Source: Candidatus Omnitrophica bacterium UBA6233 (lineage in GTDB: Bacteria; Omnitrophota; Gorgyraeia; Gygaellales; Profunditerraquicolaceae). Taken from it: a DNA stretch of 15,431 nt. The DNA is taken from assembly GCA_002440965.1 (NCBI GenBank), contig DJWJ01000010.1:1-15431 (forward strand). Reading direction: 5' to 3'. The notes under the pieces were generated by a model that was not told the DNA's origin, ran no database searches, and saw only the letters and a program-made list of their open reading frames with translations. The translations under genes were made by a program, and so were the position numbers. Below, one piece after another: positions 6,648 to 13,063 of this stretch. Within the stretch, counting starts at the first letter, position 1. Every line of letters begins with the position of its first letter.

Positions 6648-7537
6648 GATTCCTTTTCGCCGGTCAAGGCAGCCAATATGTTGGCATGGGCAAGGATTTA
6701 TACGAAAACTTTCCCCAGAGCCGAGCCATATTTGATAAAGCGCAAGGATTGCTGGATTTTGATTTGAAGAAAATTTGCTTTGAGGGCTCTGAAGATCAGC
6801 TCAAAGTTACCAGGGTTTCTCAACCCGCGATTGTAACCGTCACTATCGCCGCATTCGAAGCTTTTAAATCCAAAAATAAAATTACTCCTGCCTATATGGC
6901 GGGTTTAAGTTTAGGCGAATATAGCGCTTTGATTGCTTCCGGCGCTCTTGATTTCGAAGATGGTATCTGTTTGATCAAGCGAAGAGGCGAGTTAATGGAT
7001 GCGGCAGCTAAGAAGTATCCCGGAAAAATGGCCGCTGTTCTGGAATTAGAGGTTGATATGCTTGAAGATATCTGTACGGAAAGCGGAGCTGAAATAGCCA
7101 ATTTGAATTGTCCGGGTCAGGTGGTTATTTCGGGTTCAGGCATAGCCATAAATAAAGCTATACCTCTATGCAATGAAGCAGGAGCAAAACGGGTGATCCC
7201 GCTGGAAGTAAGCGGAGCGTTCCATTCATCTTTAATGTCCGAAGCTTCAGCCGGATTAAAAGAAGCGCTGGATAAAACGCCTATTAATGAGAATTTTGTT
7301 CCGGTAGTAAGCAACTACACAGCTTTACCTCAGGATAAGCCTGATCAAATAAGGGAAAATCTGGTCAAGCAAGTCTGCTCTTCGGTAAAATGGGAAGATT
7401 CCATGCGTTTTATTCTTTCAAAAGGCGTTACGCAGTTTTACGAATTTGGCCCGGGAAAGGTTCTTAAGGGCCTGATGCGCAAAATAAATCCTGCTGTTCA
7501 GGTTACGAATATAGAGAAAAGCGCGGATATCCCATAA
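6641..7537 (+). CDS. fabD: Malonyl-CoA:ACP transacylase (FabD)
   Basis: A 298-residue transacylase that moves malonate from CoA to ACP, providing extender units to FabH and FabF. Key elements are all present: GQGSQ (8-12), the nucleophile Ser90 in GLSLGEYS, Arg115 in IKRRGE that binds the malonyl carboxylate, and His195 in GAFHS. Length fits single-domain FabD. The ATG lies inside the end of fabH, and no other start gives the conserved FLFAGQGSQ N-terminus. A 92-base gap with a palindromic element separates it from fabG. Confidence 0.96.
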   Translation: MVGFLFAGQGSQYVGMGKDLYENFPQSRAIFDKAQGLLDFDLKKICFEGSEDQLKVTRVSQPAIVTVTIAAFEAFKSKNKITPAYMAGLSLGEYSALIASGALDFEDGICLIKRRGELMDAAAKKYPGKMAAVLELEVDMLEDICTESGAEIANLNCPGQVVISGSGIAINKAIPLCNEAGAKRVIPLEVSGAFHSSLMSEASAGLKEALDKTPINENFVPVVSNYTALPQDKPDQIRENLVKQVCSSVKWEDSMRFILSKGVTQFYEFGPGKVLKGLMRKINPAVQVTNIEKSADIP

Positions 7538-7541
7538 TCTA

Positions 7542-7595
7542 CGGGACATTTTCCGTGGTAGGCTATTCACGTAGGCTGGATAGGAAAGTGTCCCG
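7542..7595. repeat. Nested palindromic element between fabD and fabG (family C)
   Basis: CGGGACATTTTCC (7542-7554) and GGAAAGTGTCCCG (7583-7595) are inverted repeats matching at 12 of 13 positions. Inside, CGTG (7554-7557) and CACG (7568-7571) form a small stem, and GTAGGCT occurs twice (7558-7564, 7571-7577). The outer arm starts four bases after the fabD stop. The ribosome binding site of fabG lies outside the element, so fabG translation is not disturbed. There is no poly-T tail on the plus strand, so it is a poor intrinsic terminator and more likely a REP-type element. Confidence 0.65.
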
Positions 7596-7629
7596 GGGGA
7601 ATAAAAGGTAAGTATGGAGGATAAAAAAA

Positions 7630-8373
7630 ATGAAATTGAAAGATAAAGTAGCCTTGATCACTGGCGGGGCAAGAGGAATAGGCCAGGCAATTGCTATGAC
7701 TTTTGCTAAAGAAGGCGCGGATATCGTAGTTGCGGATGTTAACCTGGAAGTTGCCCAGAAAACAGCCTTAGAAATCGAGGCTTTAGGCAGAAAATCCCTG
7801 GCTTTGGAGATGGATGTTACAGACTACGCCAAGGTCGAAGAAGGATTGAACAAAATTCTTGACAAATTTGGAAAGGTTGATATATTAGTTAACAACGCTG
7901 GGATTACAAAAGACAATCTTATCTTAAGAATGTCCCAATCCGAGTGGGATTCAGTGATAAATGTGAACCTTAAAGGCACTTTTAACTGCATCAAAGCGGT
8001 CTCCCGGCCGATGATAAAACAACGAAGCGGTAAGATTGTCAGCATAGCTTCGATTATCGGTCTGATGGGAAACGCAGGGCAGGCAAATTACGCCGCCTCT
8101 AAAGCAGGTATAATCGCTCTTACAAAAACCGTAGCCAAAGAATTGGCAAGCCGTAATGTTAATGCCAACGCAGTAGCGCCTGGATTTATCCAAACGGATA
8201 TGACTGCTAAGCTTCCTGAAGATGTAAAGGCTAGGATGCTAGAGGCAATACCTCTGGCTAAGCTCGGGCTTCCTCAGGATGTGGCGAATGTCTGTTTATT
8301 TTTAGCGTCCGAAGAAGCAAATTATATAACCGGACAAGTTATTACAGTTGACGGCGGCATGGTTATGGCCTAG
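7630..8373 (+). CDS. fabG: 3-oxoacyl-ACP reductase (FabG)
   Basis: A 247-residue short-chain dehydrogenase that reduces 3-ketoacyl-ACP to 3-hydroxyacyl-ACP with NADPH. The nucleotide-binding TGGARGIG is at 11-18, NNAG at 88-91, and the catalytic tetrad is Asn113, Ser141, Tyr154 and Lys158 (within QANYAASKAG). The C-terminal YITGQVITVDGGM is typical of FabG. GGAGG at 7616-7620, nine bases before the ATG, is a strong ribosome binding site. The position between fabD and acpP supports FabG over the many other short-chain dehydrogenases. Confidence 0.95.
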   Translation: MKLKDKVALITGGARGIGQAIAMTFAKEGADIVVADVNLEVAQKTALEIEALGRKSLALEMDVTDYAKVEEGLNKILDKFGKVDILVNNAGITKDNLILRMSQSEWDSVINVNLKGTFNCIKAVSRPMIKQRSGKIVSIASIIGLMGNAGQANYAASKAGIIALTKTVAKELASRNVNANAVAPGFIQTDMTAKLPEDVKARMLEAIPLAKLGLPQDVANVCLFLASEEANYITGQVITVDGGMVMA

Positions 8374-8379
8374 GAACAC

Positions 8380-8404
8380 AATCCCTTATTTAGGGATTAT
8401 TTTT
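8380..8404 (+). terminator. Terminator or attenuator hairpin between fabG and acpP
   Basis: AATCCCT (8380-8386) and AGGGATT (8392-8398) form a 7-bp stem with a five-base loop, followed by ATTTTT (8399-8404). The stem is moderate and the T run short, so partial termination is more likely than a full stop. A second small hairpin, CCGT/ACGG (8410-8422), lies just before the acpP ribosome binding site. Confidence 0.5.
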
Positions 8405-8428
8405 CACATCCGTGTGTAACGGAAAATT

Positions 8429-8435
8429 AAGGAGG
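8429..8435 (+). promoter_or_regulatory. Strong ribosome binding site of acpP
   Basis: AAGGAGG at 8429-8435, eight bases before the ATG at 8444, is the closest match to the full anti-Shine-Dalgarno complement in the window. That fits the very high expression usual for acyl carrier protein. Confidence 0.8.
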
Positions 8436-8443
8436 AAAAAAGA

Positions 8444-8683
8444 ATGGCAGTTCAAGAGAAAGTTAAGTCAATAATTGCAGAACAGTTAGGCGTAAAACCT
8501 GAAGAGGTAACTCCTGAAGCATCTTTTGTGGATGATTTAGGCGCGGACTCTCTGGATACCGTAGAGCTGGTTATGGCGTTAGAAGAGGAATTTGGCATTG
8601 AAATACCGGATGAGGATGCCGAGAAGATAGCTACTGTCGGCGATGCCGTTAAGTATATTGAAGAAAAAAGCGCTAGCAAATAA
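8444..8683 (+). CDS. acpP: Acyl carrier protein
   Basis: A 79-residue acidic carrier protein holding growing acyl chains on a 4'-phosphopantetheine arm. The attachment residue is Ser36 in GADSLDTVELVMALEEEF, a textbook motif. Helix II and the acidic IPDEDAEKIATVGDAV segment that follows are intact. It has the strongest ribosome binding site in the window and is set off by a weak hairpin upstream and a strong terminator downstream, so it can be expressed at a level different from its neighbours. The CoA made through CoaD, encoded a few kilobases upstream, supplies its prosthetic group; the transferase AcpS is not in the window. Confidence 0.98.
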   Translation: MAVQEKVKSIIAEQLGVKPEEVTPEASFVDDLGADSLDTVELVMALEEEFGIEIPDEDAEKIATVGDAVKYIEEKSASK

Positions 8684-8709
8684 TAAATTTATATAGATAT
8701 TTGGTTCAA

Positions 8710-8745
8710 TCACCCCGCTATTTTTTGCTTAGCGGGGTGAGTTTT
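8710..8745 (+). terminator. Intrinsic terminator after acpP
   Basis: TCACCCCGCTA (8710-8720) and TAGCGGGGTGA (8730-8740) form a perfect 11-bp stem with a nine-base loop, followed by GTTTT (8741-8745). It is the best intrinsic terminator in the window. It lies 27 bases after the acpP stop and 20 bases before fabF, so fabF must depend on read-through or on its own promoter. Confidence 0.8.
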
Positions 8746-8764
8746 AATAGCCAATATTAAAAAA

Positions 8765-10009
8765 ATGAAAGAAAACAGGGTAGTTGTTACGGGTTTAGGG
8801 ATAATTTCTCCGGTCGGCAACGACGTTTCTATTTTCTGGAAGTCGATAAAAGAAGGTAAGAGCGGCGTAGGGCCGATGATCAGTTTTGATCCTGCTAATT
8901 TTGATTCGCGGATTGCCGGTGAAGTTAAAGGATTTGATCCGGCTATGGCTGGTTTGGACTTTAAAGAGACCCGGCGCACTGCTAAATTCGTGCAATATGC
9001 TTTGGCCGCGGCAAAACAAGCTGTAACTTCTTCAGGTTTAGATTTAGATAAAACGAATAAAGAAAGGTGTGGAGTTTTAATTGGTTCGGGTATAGGTAGT
9101 CTTTATACCATAGAGGAAGAGCATAAGGTATATTTGACTAAAGGCCCTTCGCGGCTGTCGCCTTTTCTCATTCCGATGTTGATTGTTAATGAGGCAAGCG
9201 GTTTAGTGGGGATAAAATTCGGTTTTAAGGGCCCGAATTCCTGTGTAGCTACTGCTTGCGCTTCGGGATCGCACGCGATTGGTGACGCGTTCAGGATTAT
9301 AGCTCGCGGAGACGCGGATGTAATGATTACGGGTGGAACGGAAAGCTGTATTGTGGCTACTGCTGTTGGCGGATTCTGCGCCTTAAAAGCTCTTTCCAAG
9401 AGAAATAACGATCCGCAAAAAGCTTCCCGGCCATTTGATAAAGAGCGCGATGGTTTTGTTATGGCTGAGGGCTGTGGTTTAGTGGTTTTAGAAAGTTTGG
9501 AACACGCCAGGAAAAGAGGGGCTGACATAATTGCCGAGATTGTCGGTTTTGGGATGACTTGCGACGCGTATCATATAACCGCGCCTGACCCTGCTGGAGA
9601 AGGTTCTGGCCGGGCGATGCAGTTAGCTTTAACCGATGCTAAACTCAATCCCGAAGACGTAGGCTATATTAACGCTCATGGAACTTCCACTAAACTGAAT
9701 GATAAAATTGAAACGCAGGCCATGAAAATGGCATTTGGCGCCCATGTTAAAAAAGTTATGGTTTCTTCAACTAAATCTATGATCGGCCACTCTTTGGGGG
9801 CTGCCGGCGGCGTAGAATTCGTTGTTTGTTGTATGACTCTGAAGGAAGGTGTCGTGCATGCCACGATTAATTACGAGCATCCTGATCCTGACTGTGATTT
9901 GGATTACGTGCCCAATACTTCCCGCAAAGCCGATATAAAGGTATGTATGTCCAATTCTTTGGGTTTCGGCGGGCATAATGCCTCTTTGATTGTTAAGAAG
10001 TTCGAATAA
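8765..10009 (+). CDS. fabF: Beta-ketoacyl-ACP synthase II (FabF)
   Basis: A 414-residue elongating condensing enzyme that adds malonyl-ACP to acyl-ACP. The Cys-His-His triad is present: Cys165 in ATACASGSH, His305 in NAHGTST and His342 in SMIGHSLGAAGG. The C-terminal SNSLGFGGHN loop is standard. Length fits FabF. The ATG at 8765 is preceded by an A-rich stretch without a Shine-Dalgarno, unlike fabG and acpP. It follows the strong acpP terminator, so it probably has separate transcription, though I could not define a promoter. Repeat family A copy 2 begins 14 bases after its stop. Confidence 0.96.
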   Translation: MKENRVVVTGLGIISPVGNDVSIFWKSIKEGKSGVGPMISFDPANFDSRIAGEVKGFDPAMAGLDFKETRRTAKFVQYALAAAKQAVTSSGLDLDKTNKERCGVLIGSGIGSLYTIEEEHKVYLTKGPSRLSPFLIPMLIVNEASGLVGIKFGFKGPNSCVATACASGSHAIGDAFRIIARGDADVMITGGTESCIVATAVGGFCALKALSKRNNDPQKASRPFDKERDGFVMAEGCGLVVLESLEHARKRGADIIAEIVGFGMTCDAYHITAPDPAGEGSGRAMQLALTDAKLNPEDVGYINAHGTSTKLNDKIETQAMKMAFGAHVKKVMVSSTKSMIGHSLGAAGGVEFVVCCMTLKEGVVHATINYEHPDPDCDLDYVPNTSRKADIKVCMSNSLGFGGHNASLIVKKFE

Positions 10010-10022
10010 GTTTTAAAATTCA

Positions 10023-10140
10023 AATGTCAAGATTCAAAATCCAAAATAAATCCAAAACCCAAATATCAAAACCGGTGTTTTATCATTTGGTATTTGTCAT
10101 TTAAATTTATTTTGAATTTTGCGCTTTGTCATTTGACATT
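10023..10140. repeat. A/T-rich palindromic repeat family A, copy 2
   Basis: A 118-bp shorter relative of the repeat at 993-1184. Ends AATGTCAA (10023-10030) and TTGACATT (10133-10140) are inverted. The block 10028-10057 is identical over 30 bases to 1005-1034, and 10107-10140 matches 1151-1184 at 31 of 34 positions. The core is only about 49 bases against 116 in copy 1, and its apex can pair as AAAAC/GTTTT around 10069-10082. It sits between fabF and leuC and ends ten bases before the leuC ATG. It removes any normal ribosome binding site and supplies a false in-frame TTG upstream start at 10126. Confidence 0.8.
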
Positions 10141-10149
10141 AAAATAACC

Positions 10150-11418
10150 ATGCCATACACAATCTCAGAAAAAATATTACTGGCGCATAGCAACAAAAAA
10201 GATATCCATCCTGGCGAATTTATCGAGGTTAATGTGGATATCGCCTTGGGTAATGATATTACCGCGCCTTTTGCTATCGAACAATTCAAAAAGAGCGGGG
10301 TAAAACATGTTTTTGATAAAAACAAGATCGTGCTGGTTCCGGATCATTTTGCTCCGGCCAAAGATTTAAGAAGCGCTAATCAATGCAAGATTTTGGCTAA
10401 TTTTGCCGCGGAGCAGAAGATAAAAAATTATTTTGAAGTTGGCTGTATGGGTATTGAGCACGCGCTCCTGCCGGAGATGGGGTTGGTGACTTCCGGAGAC
10501 CTGGTAATCGGCGCGGATTCCCACACTTGCACTTATGGGGCTTTAGGCGCATATTCAACCGGTGTAGGCTCAACTGATCTGGCTCGCGCTTTTATCGATG
10601 GAAAATGCTGGTTTAAGGTTCCGGGCTCGGTTAAATTTATTTATAAAGGAAAGCTAAAGAAGTGGGTCGGCGGTAAGGATTTAATCCTGTTTACTATCGG
10701 TAAAATCGGAGTAGACGGCGCTTTATACAAAGCTATGGAATTTTCCGGTCCGGTGATTCGCACCTTGAGCATGGATGATAGATTTTCTATGAGCAATATG
10801 GCTATTGAAGCCGGCGCCCGGGCAGGATTGATTGAGCCCGATGGAATCACTAAGAAATATGTTAAGGGAAGGCCTAAAGCTCAAGGTCGTGCCCCGAAAT
10901 TCTATGCGTCGGATAAAGGCGCCCATTATGATTATATTTACGAGTGGGATATCTCGGATTTAGAACCGCAGGTAGCTTGTCCGCATCTGCCCAGCAATAC
11001 CAGGGTAGTATCGGAATTGAATAAGGTTAAGGTCGATCAGGTGGTTATTGGCTCCTGCACTAACGGCAGGATTTCGGATTTAAGGATTAGCGCTAAAATA
11101 TTAAAGGGTAAAAAAGCGGCTCCGGGAGTGAAGTTGATTATTTTTCCGGCTACGCAGAAAATTTATCTGGAAGCGGTAAAGGAAGGATTAGCGGAAATTT
11201 TTATTAAGGCAGGAGGAGTATTTTCTACTCCTACTTGCGGGCCGTGCCTGGGCGGGCATATGGGAATTTTAACCGAAGGTGAAGTCGCTTTGGCTACCAC
11301 TAACCGTAACTTTATTGGCAGAATGGGCAGCCCTAAGAGTTTTGTCTATTTGTCTAACCCGGCGGTTGCAGCTGCTTCAGCCATTACCGGCAGAATTACG
11401 CATCCCGAGGAAATATAG
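10150..11418 (+). CDS. leuC: 3-isopropylmalate dehydratase large subunit (LeuC/homoaconitase type)
   Basis: A 422-residue aconitase-family large subunit of the shorter, archaeal-like LeuC type. With LeuD it isomerises 2-isopropylmalate to 3-isopropylmalate through a [4Fe-4S] cluster. Cluster ligands are visible as Cys303 in GSCTNGR and Cys363/Cys366 in TPTCGPCLGGH. GADSHTCTYG (121-130) is the conserved substrate region. The frame is open from a TTG at 10126, but those codons lie in repeat A, so the ATG at 10150 is chosen. No Shine-Dalgarno is seen. Neighbouring leuD and leuB support leucine synthesis; relatives also act on citraconate or homoaconitate, and leuA is not in the window, so the exact substrate is inferred. 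Confidence 0.9.
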   Translation: MPYTISEKILLAHSNKKDIHPGEFIEVNVDIALGNDITAPFAIEQFKKSGVKHVFDKNKIVLVPDHFAPAKDLRSANQCKILANFAAEQKIKNYFEVGCMGIEHALLPEMGLVTSGDLVIGADSHTCTYGALGAYSTGVGSTDLARAFIDGKCWFKVPGSVKFIYKGKLKKWVGGKDLILFTIGKIGVDGALYKAMEFSGPVIRTLSMDDRFSMSNMAIEAGARAGLIEPDGITKKYVKGRPKAQGRAPKFYASDKGAHYDYIYEWDISDLEPQVACPHLPSNTRVVSELNKVKVDQVVIGSCTNGRISDLRISAKILKGKKAAPGVKLIIFPATQKIYLEAVKEGLAEIFIKAGGVFSTPTCGPCLGGHMGILTEGEVALATTNRNFIGRMGSPKSFVYLSNPAVAAASAITGRITHPEEI

Positions 11419-11489
11419 GGACGGTTCTCAAACCAAGGCAAAACTGTCCCCTAAGGGGACACTTTTAGATTGAGTTGAGAACCGTCCCT
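11417..11489. repeat. Nested palindromic element between leuC and leuD (family D)
   Basis: Perfect 15-bp inverted repeats, AGGGACGGTTCTCAA (11417-11431) and TTGAGAACCGTCCCT (11475-11489), enclose a second hairpin, TGTCCCC-TAA-GGGGACA (11445-11461). The left arm starts within the leuC TAG stop codon. The right arm ends ten bases before the leuD ATG and supplies a misleading in-frame TTG at 11475. ATAT precedes the left arm (11413-11416) and recurs at 11497-11500. This could be a 4-bp target duplication if the element extends to 11496, but so short a match may be chance. Confidence 0.8.
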
Positions 11490-11498
11490 GAAAAACAT

Positions 11499-11996
11499 AT
11501 GATTATAAAAGGTAAAGTCCATAGATTCGGCGATGATATAAACACCGATGATATTATTTCGGCTAAGTATTTGATTTCTACTGATCCTAAGGAATTAGGT
11601 TCGCATTGCATGGAAGCGATAGCCCCGGATTTTACCAAAAAGGTAAATCCGGGGGACATAATTATAGCGGGAAAGAATTTTGGCTGCGGTTCAAGCCGGG
11701 AGCATGCGCCGGTTGCGATTAAGGGTGCTGGAATATCTGCGGTGATTGCCAAGAGTTTTGCCGCGATATTTTTCCGGAATGCCATAAACATCGGTTTGCC
11801 TTTTTTGGAACTGGCGGATACGGATAAAATAAAAGAAGGGGATTTGATTGAAATAGATTTAAGCACGGGCGTAATCAAAAACCTGACGCAAAGCCAAACC
11901 TATCAAACCCAGGCTTTTCCTGAATTTCTACAGGAGTTGGTAGAAGAAGGCGGCCTGATGAATTATATAAAGAAGAGAGGAACCAGGCATGTATAA
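11499..11996 (+). CDS. leuD: 3-isopropylmalate dehydratase small subunit (LeuD)
   Basis: A 165-residue swivel-domain subunit that completes the LeuCD isomerase. MIIKGKVHRFGDDINTDDII at the start and FGCGSSREHAP (61-71) are the family signatures; the latter carries the substrate-contacting Ser and Arg. The frame opens at a TTG at 11475, but that codon and the following seven come from the preceding palindrome, so the ATG at 11499 is chosen. It also matches the normal LeuD N-terminus. No good ribosome binding site remains upstream. The 3' end overlaps leuB by eight bases. Confidence 0.93.
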   Translation: MIIKGKVHRFGDDINTDDIISAKYLISTDPKELGSHCMEAIAPDFTKKVNPGDIIIAGKNFGCGSSREHAPVAIKGAGISAVIAKSFAAIFFRNAINIGLPFLELADTDKIKEGDLIEIDLSTGVIKNLTQSQTYQTQAFPEFLQELVEEGGLMNYIKKRGTRHV

Positions 11997-13038
11997 AATC
12001 GCGGTTATCGGCGGAGATGGCACGGGACCGGAAGTTGTTGCCGAGGGGTTAAAGGTTTTAAAAAGAGCGAGCGAAAAATTTGGTTTTAAGTATGAAACTA
12101 AAGATTTTGACTTTAGCGGCAAAAGATATCTAGCTACCGGAAAATTAGTGGATGATAGCGATGTTGCCGAATTAAAAAAATATTCCGCGGTTTACTTGGG
12201 CGCGGTAGGCGATCCTAACGTAAAACCCGGGATCATTGAAACAGGGGTTTTGTTAAAGTTAAGGTTTGCTTTGGACCAATATATAAATTTAAGGCCGGTT
12301 AAGCTGTATAATTCCAATTTTTGCCCTTTGAAAGACAAAAAACCGGAAGATATAGATTTTGTAGTTGTGCGTGAGAACTCCGAAGGCATTTATAAAGGTA
12401 TGGGCGAGTTTAAGGATAAAGGGACTAAGGATGAAGTGGCGATTCAGATTTCTTACAATACCCGTAAGGGTGTTGAACGTTGCATCCGCTACGCCTTTGA
12501 ATTCACCCGTAAGCGCAATAAAAGAAAGAAACTTACTCTTTGCGGTAAAACTAATGTTTTGACTTATGCCTGGAACCTCTGGGAGAGAGTTTTTAACGAG
12601 GTTGCCAAGGAATATCCGGATGTTACTACGGATTACGCGCACGTTGATGCGACTACGATGTGGTTTGTTAAAAATCCGGAGTGGTTTGATGTTATTGTTA
12701 CCGATAATATTTTCGGCGATATTATTACTGACTTGGGAGCGATGATCCAGGGTGGTATGGGTATTGCTGCCGGTGGCAACATTAATCCGGAAGGTGTATC
12801 GATGTTTGAACCGATCGGGGGAAGCGCTCCGAAATATACAGGTAAGAACGTGATTAATCCTTTGGCCGCGATTTGCGCAGTTGGAATGATGTTGGATAAT
12901 TTAGGCGAGAGCAAGGCGGCCAAAGCGGTTGAGGATGCGGTTATTAAGGTTGCTAATGGTAAATTAAAAACCCTGGCTGCCGGAAAAATGGGTTATTCTA
13001 CGACTGAAGTCGGAGACCTGGTAGCGCAAATTATTTAA
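11989..13038 (+). CDS. leuB: 3-isopropylmalate dehydrogenase (LeuB), decarboxylating dehydrogenase family
   Basis: A 349-residue member of the isocitrate/isopropylmalate dehydrogenase family, oxidising and decarboxylating 3-isopropylmalate to 2-oxoisocaproate. Substrate and metal residues are in place: Arg92, Arg102 and Arg128, Tyr135 in EGIYKG, Lys187 in CGKTN, and Asp220, Asp244 and Asp248 (FGDIITD). The cofactor loop reads EPIGGSAPKYTG, with Lys282-Tyr283 where NAD-dependent LeuB of the Thermus type has Asp-Ile. Lys-Tyr is the pair that binds the NADP phosphate in E. coli isocitrate dehydrogenase, so NADP use is plausible. A Gly also replaces the usual His before GSAP. GAGAGG lies eight bases before the ATG, which is inside leuD. 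An isocitrate or homoisocitrate role is possible but less likely beside leuCD. Confidence 0.88.
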   Translation: MYKIAVIGGDGTGPEVVAEGLKVLKRASEKFGFKYETKDFDFSGKRYLATGKLVDDSDVAELKKYSAVYLGAVGDPNVKPGIIETGVLLKLRFALDQYINLRPVKLYNSNFCPLKDKKPEDIDFVVVRENSEGIYKGMGEFKDKGTKDEVAIQISYNTRKGVERCIRYAFEFTRKRNKRKKLTLCGKTNVLTYAWNLWERVFNEVAKEYPDVTTDYAHVDATTMWFVKNPEWFDVIVTDNIFGDIITDLGAMIQGGMGIAAGGNINPEGVSMFEPIGGSAPKYTGKNVINPLAAICAVGMMLDNLGESKAAKAVEDAVIKVANGKLKTLAAGKMGYSTTEVGDLVAQII

Positions 13039-13063
13039 TCTATTTCTTTAGAAAGAAATTAAA

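Noticed and set aside
9103..9528. Minus-strand open frame of 141 codons inside fabF
   Set aside because: It is a shadow of the conserved FabF coding region and has no family signature.
11279..11473. Alternate-frame open reading frame over the 3' end of leuC and the palindrome
   Set aside because: It overlaps strongly conserved LeuC sequence, and its tail is encoded by the repeat element. No motif.
13042..13059. Palindrome ATTTCTTT-AG-AAAGAAAT between leuB and asd
   Set aside because: An exact 8-bp stem, but wholly A/T-rich except two pairs and with a two-base loop. It is weak as a terminator and may simply be chance in a short A/T-rich gap.
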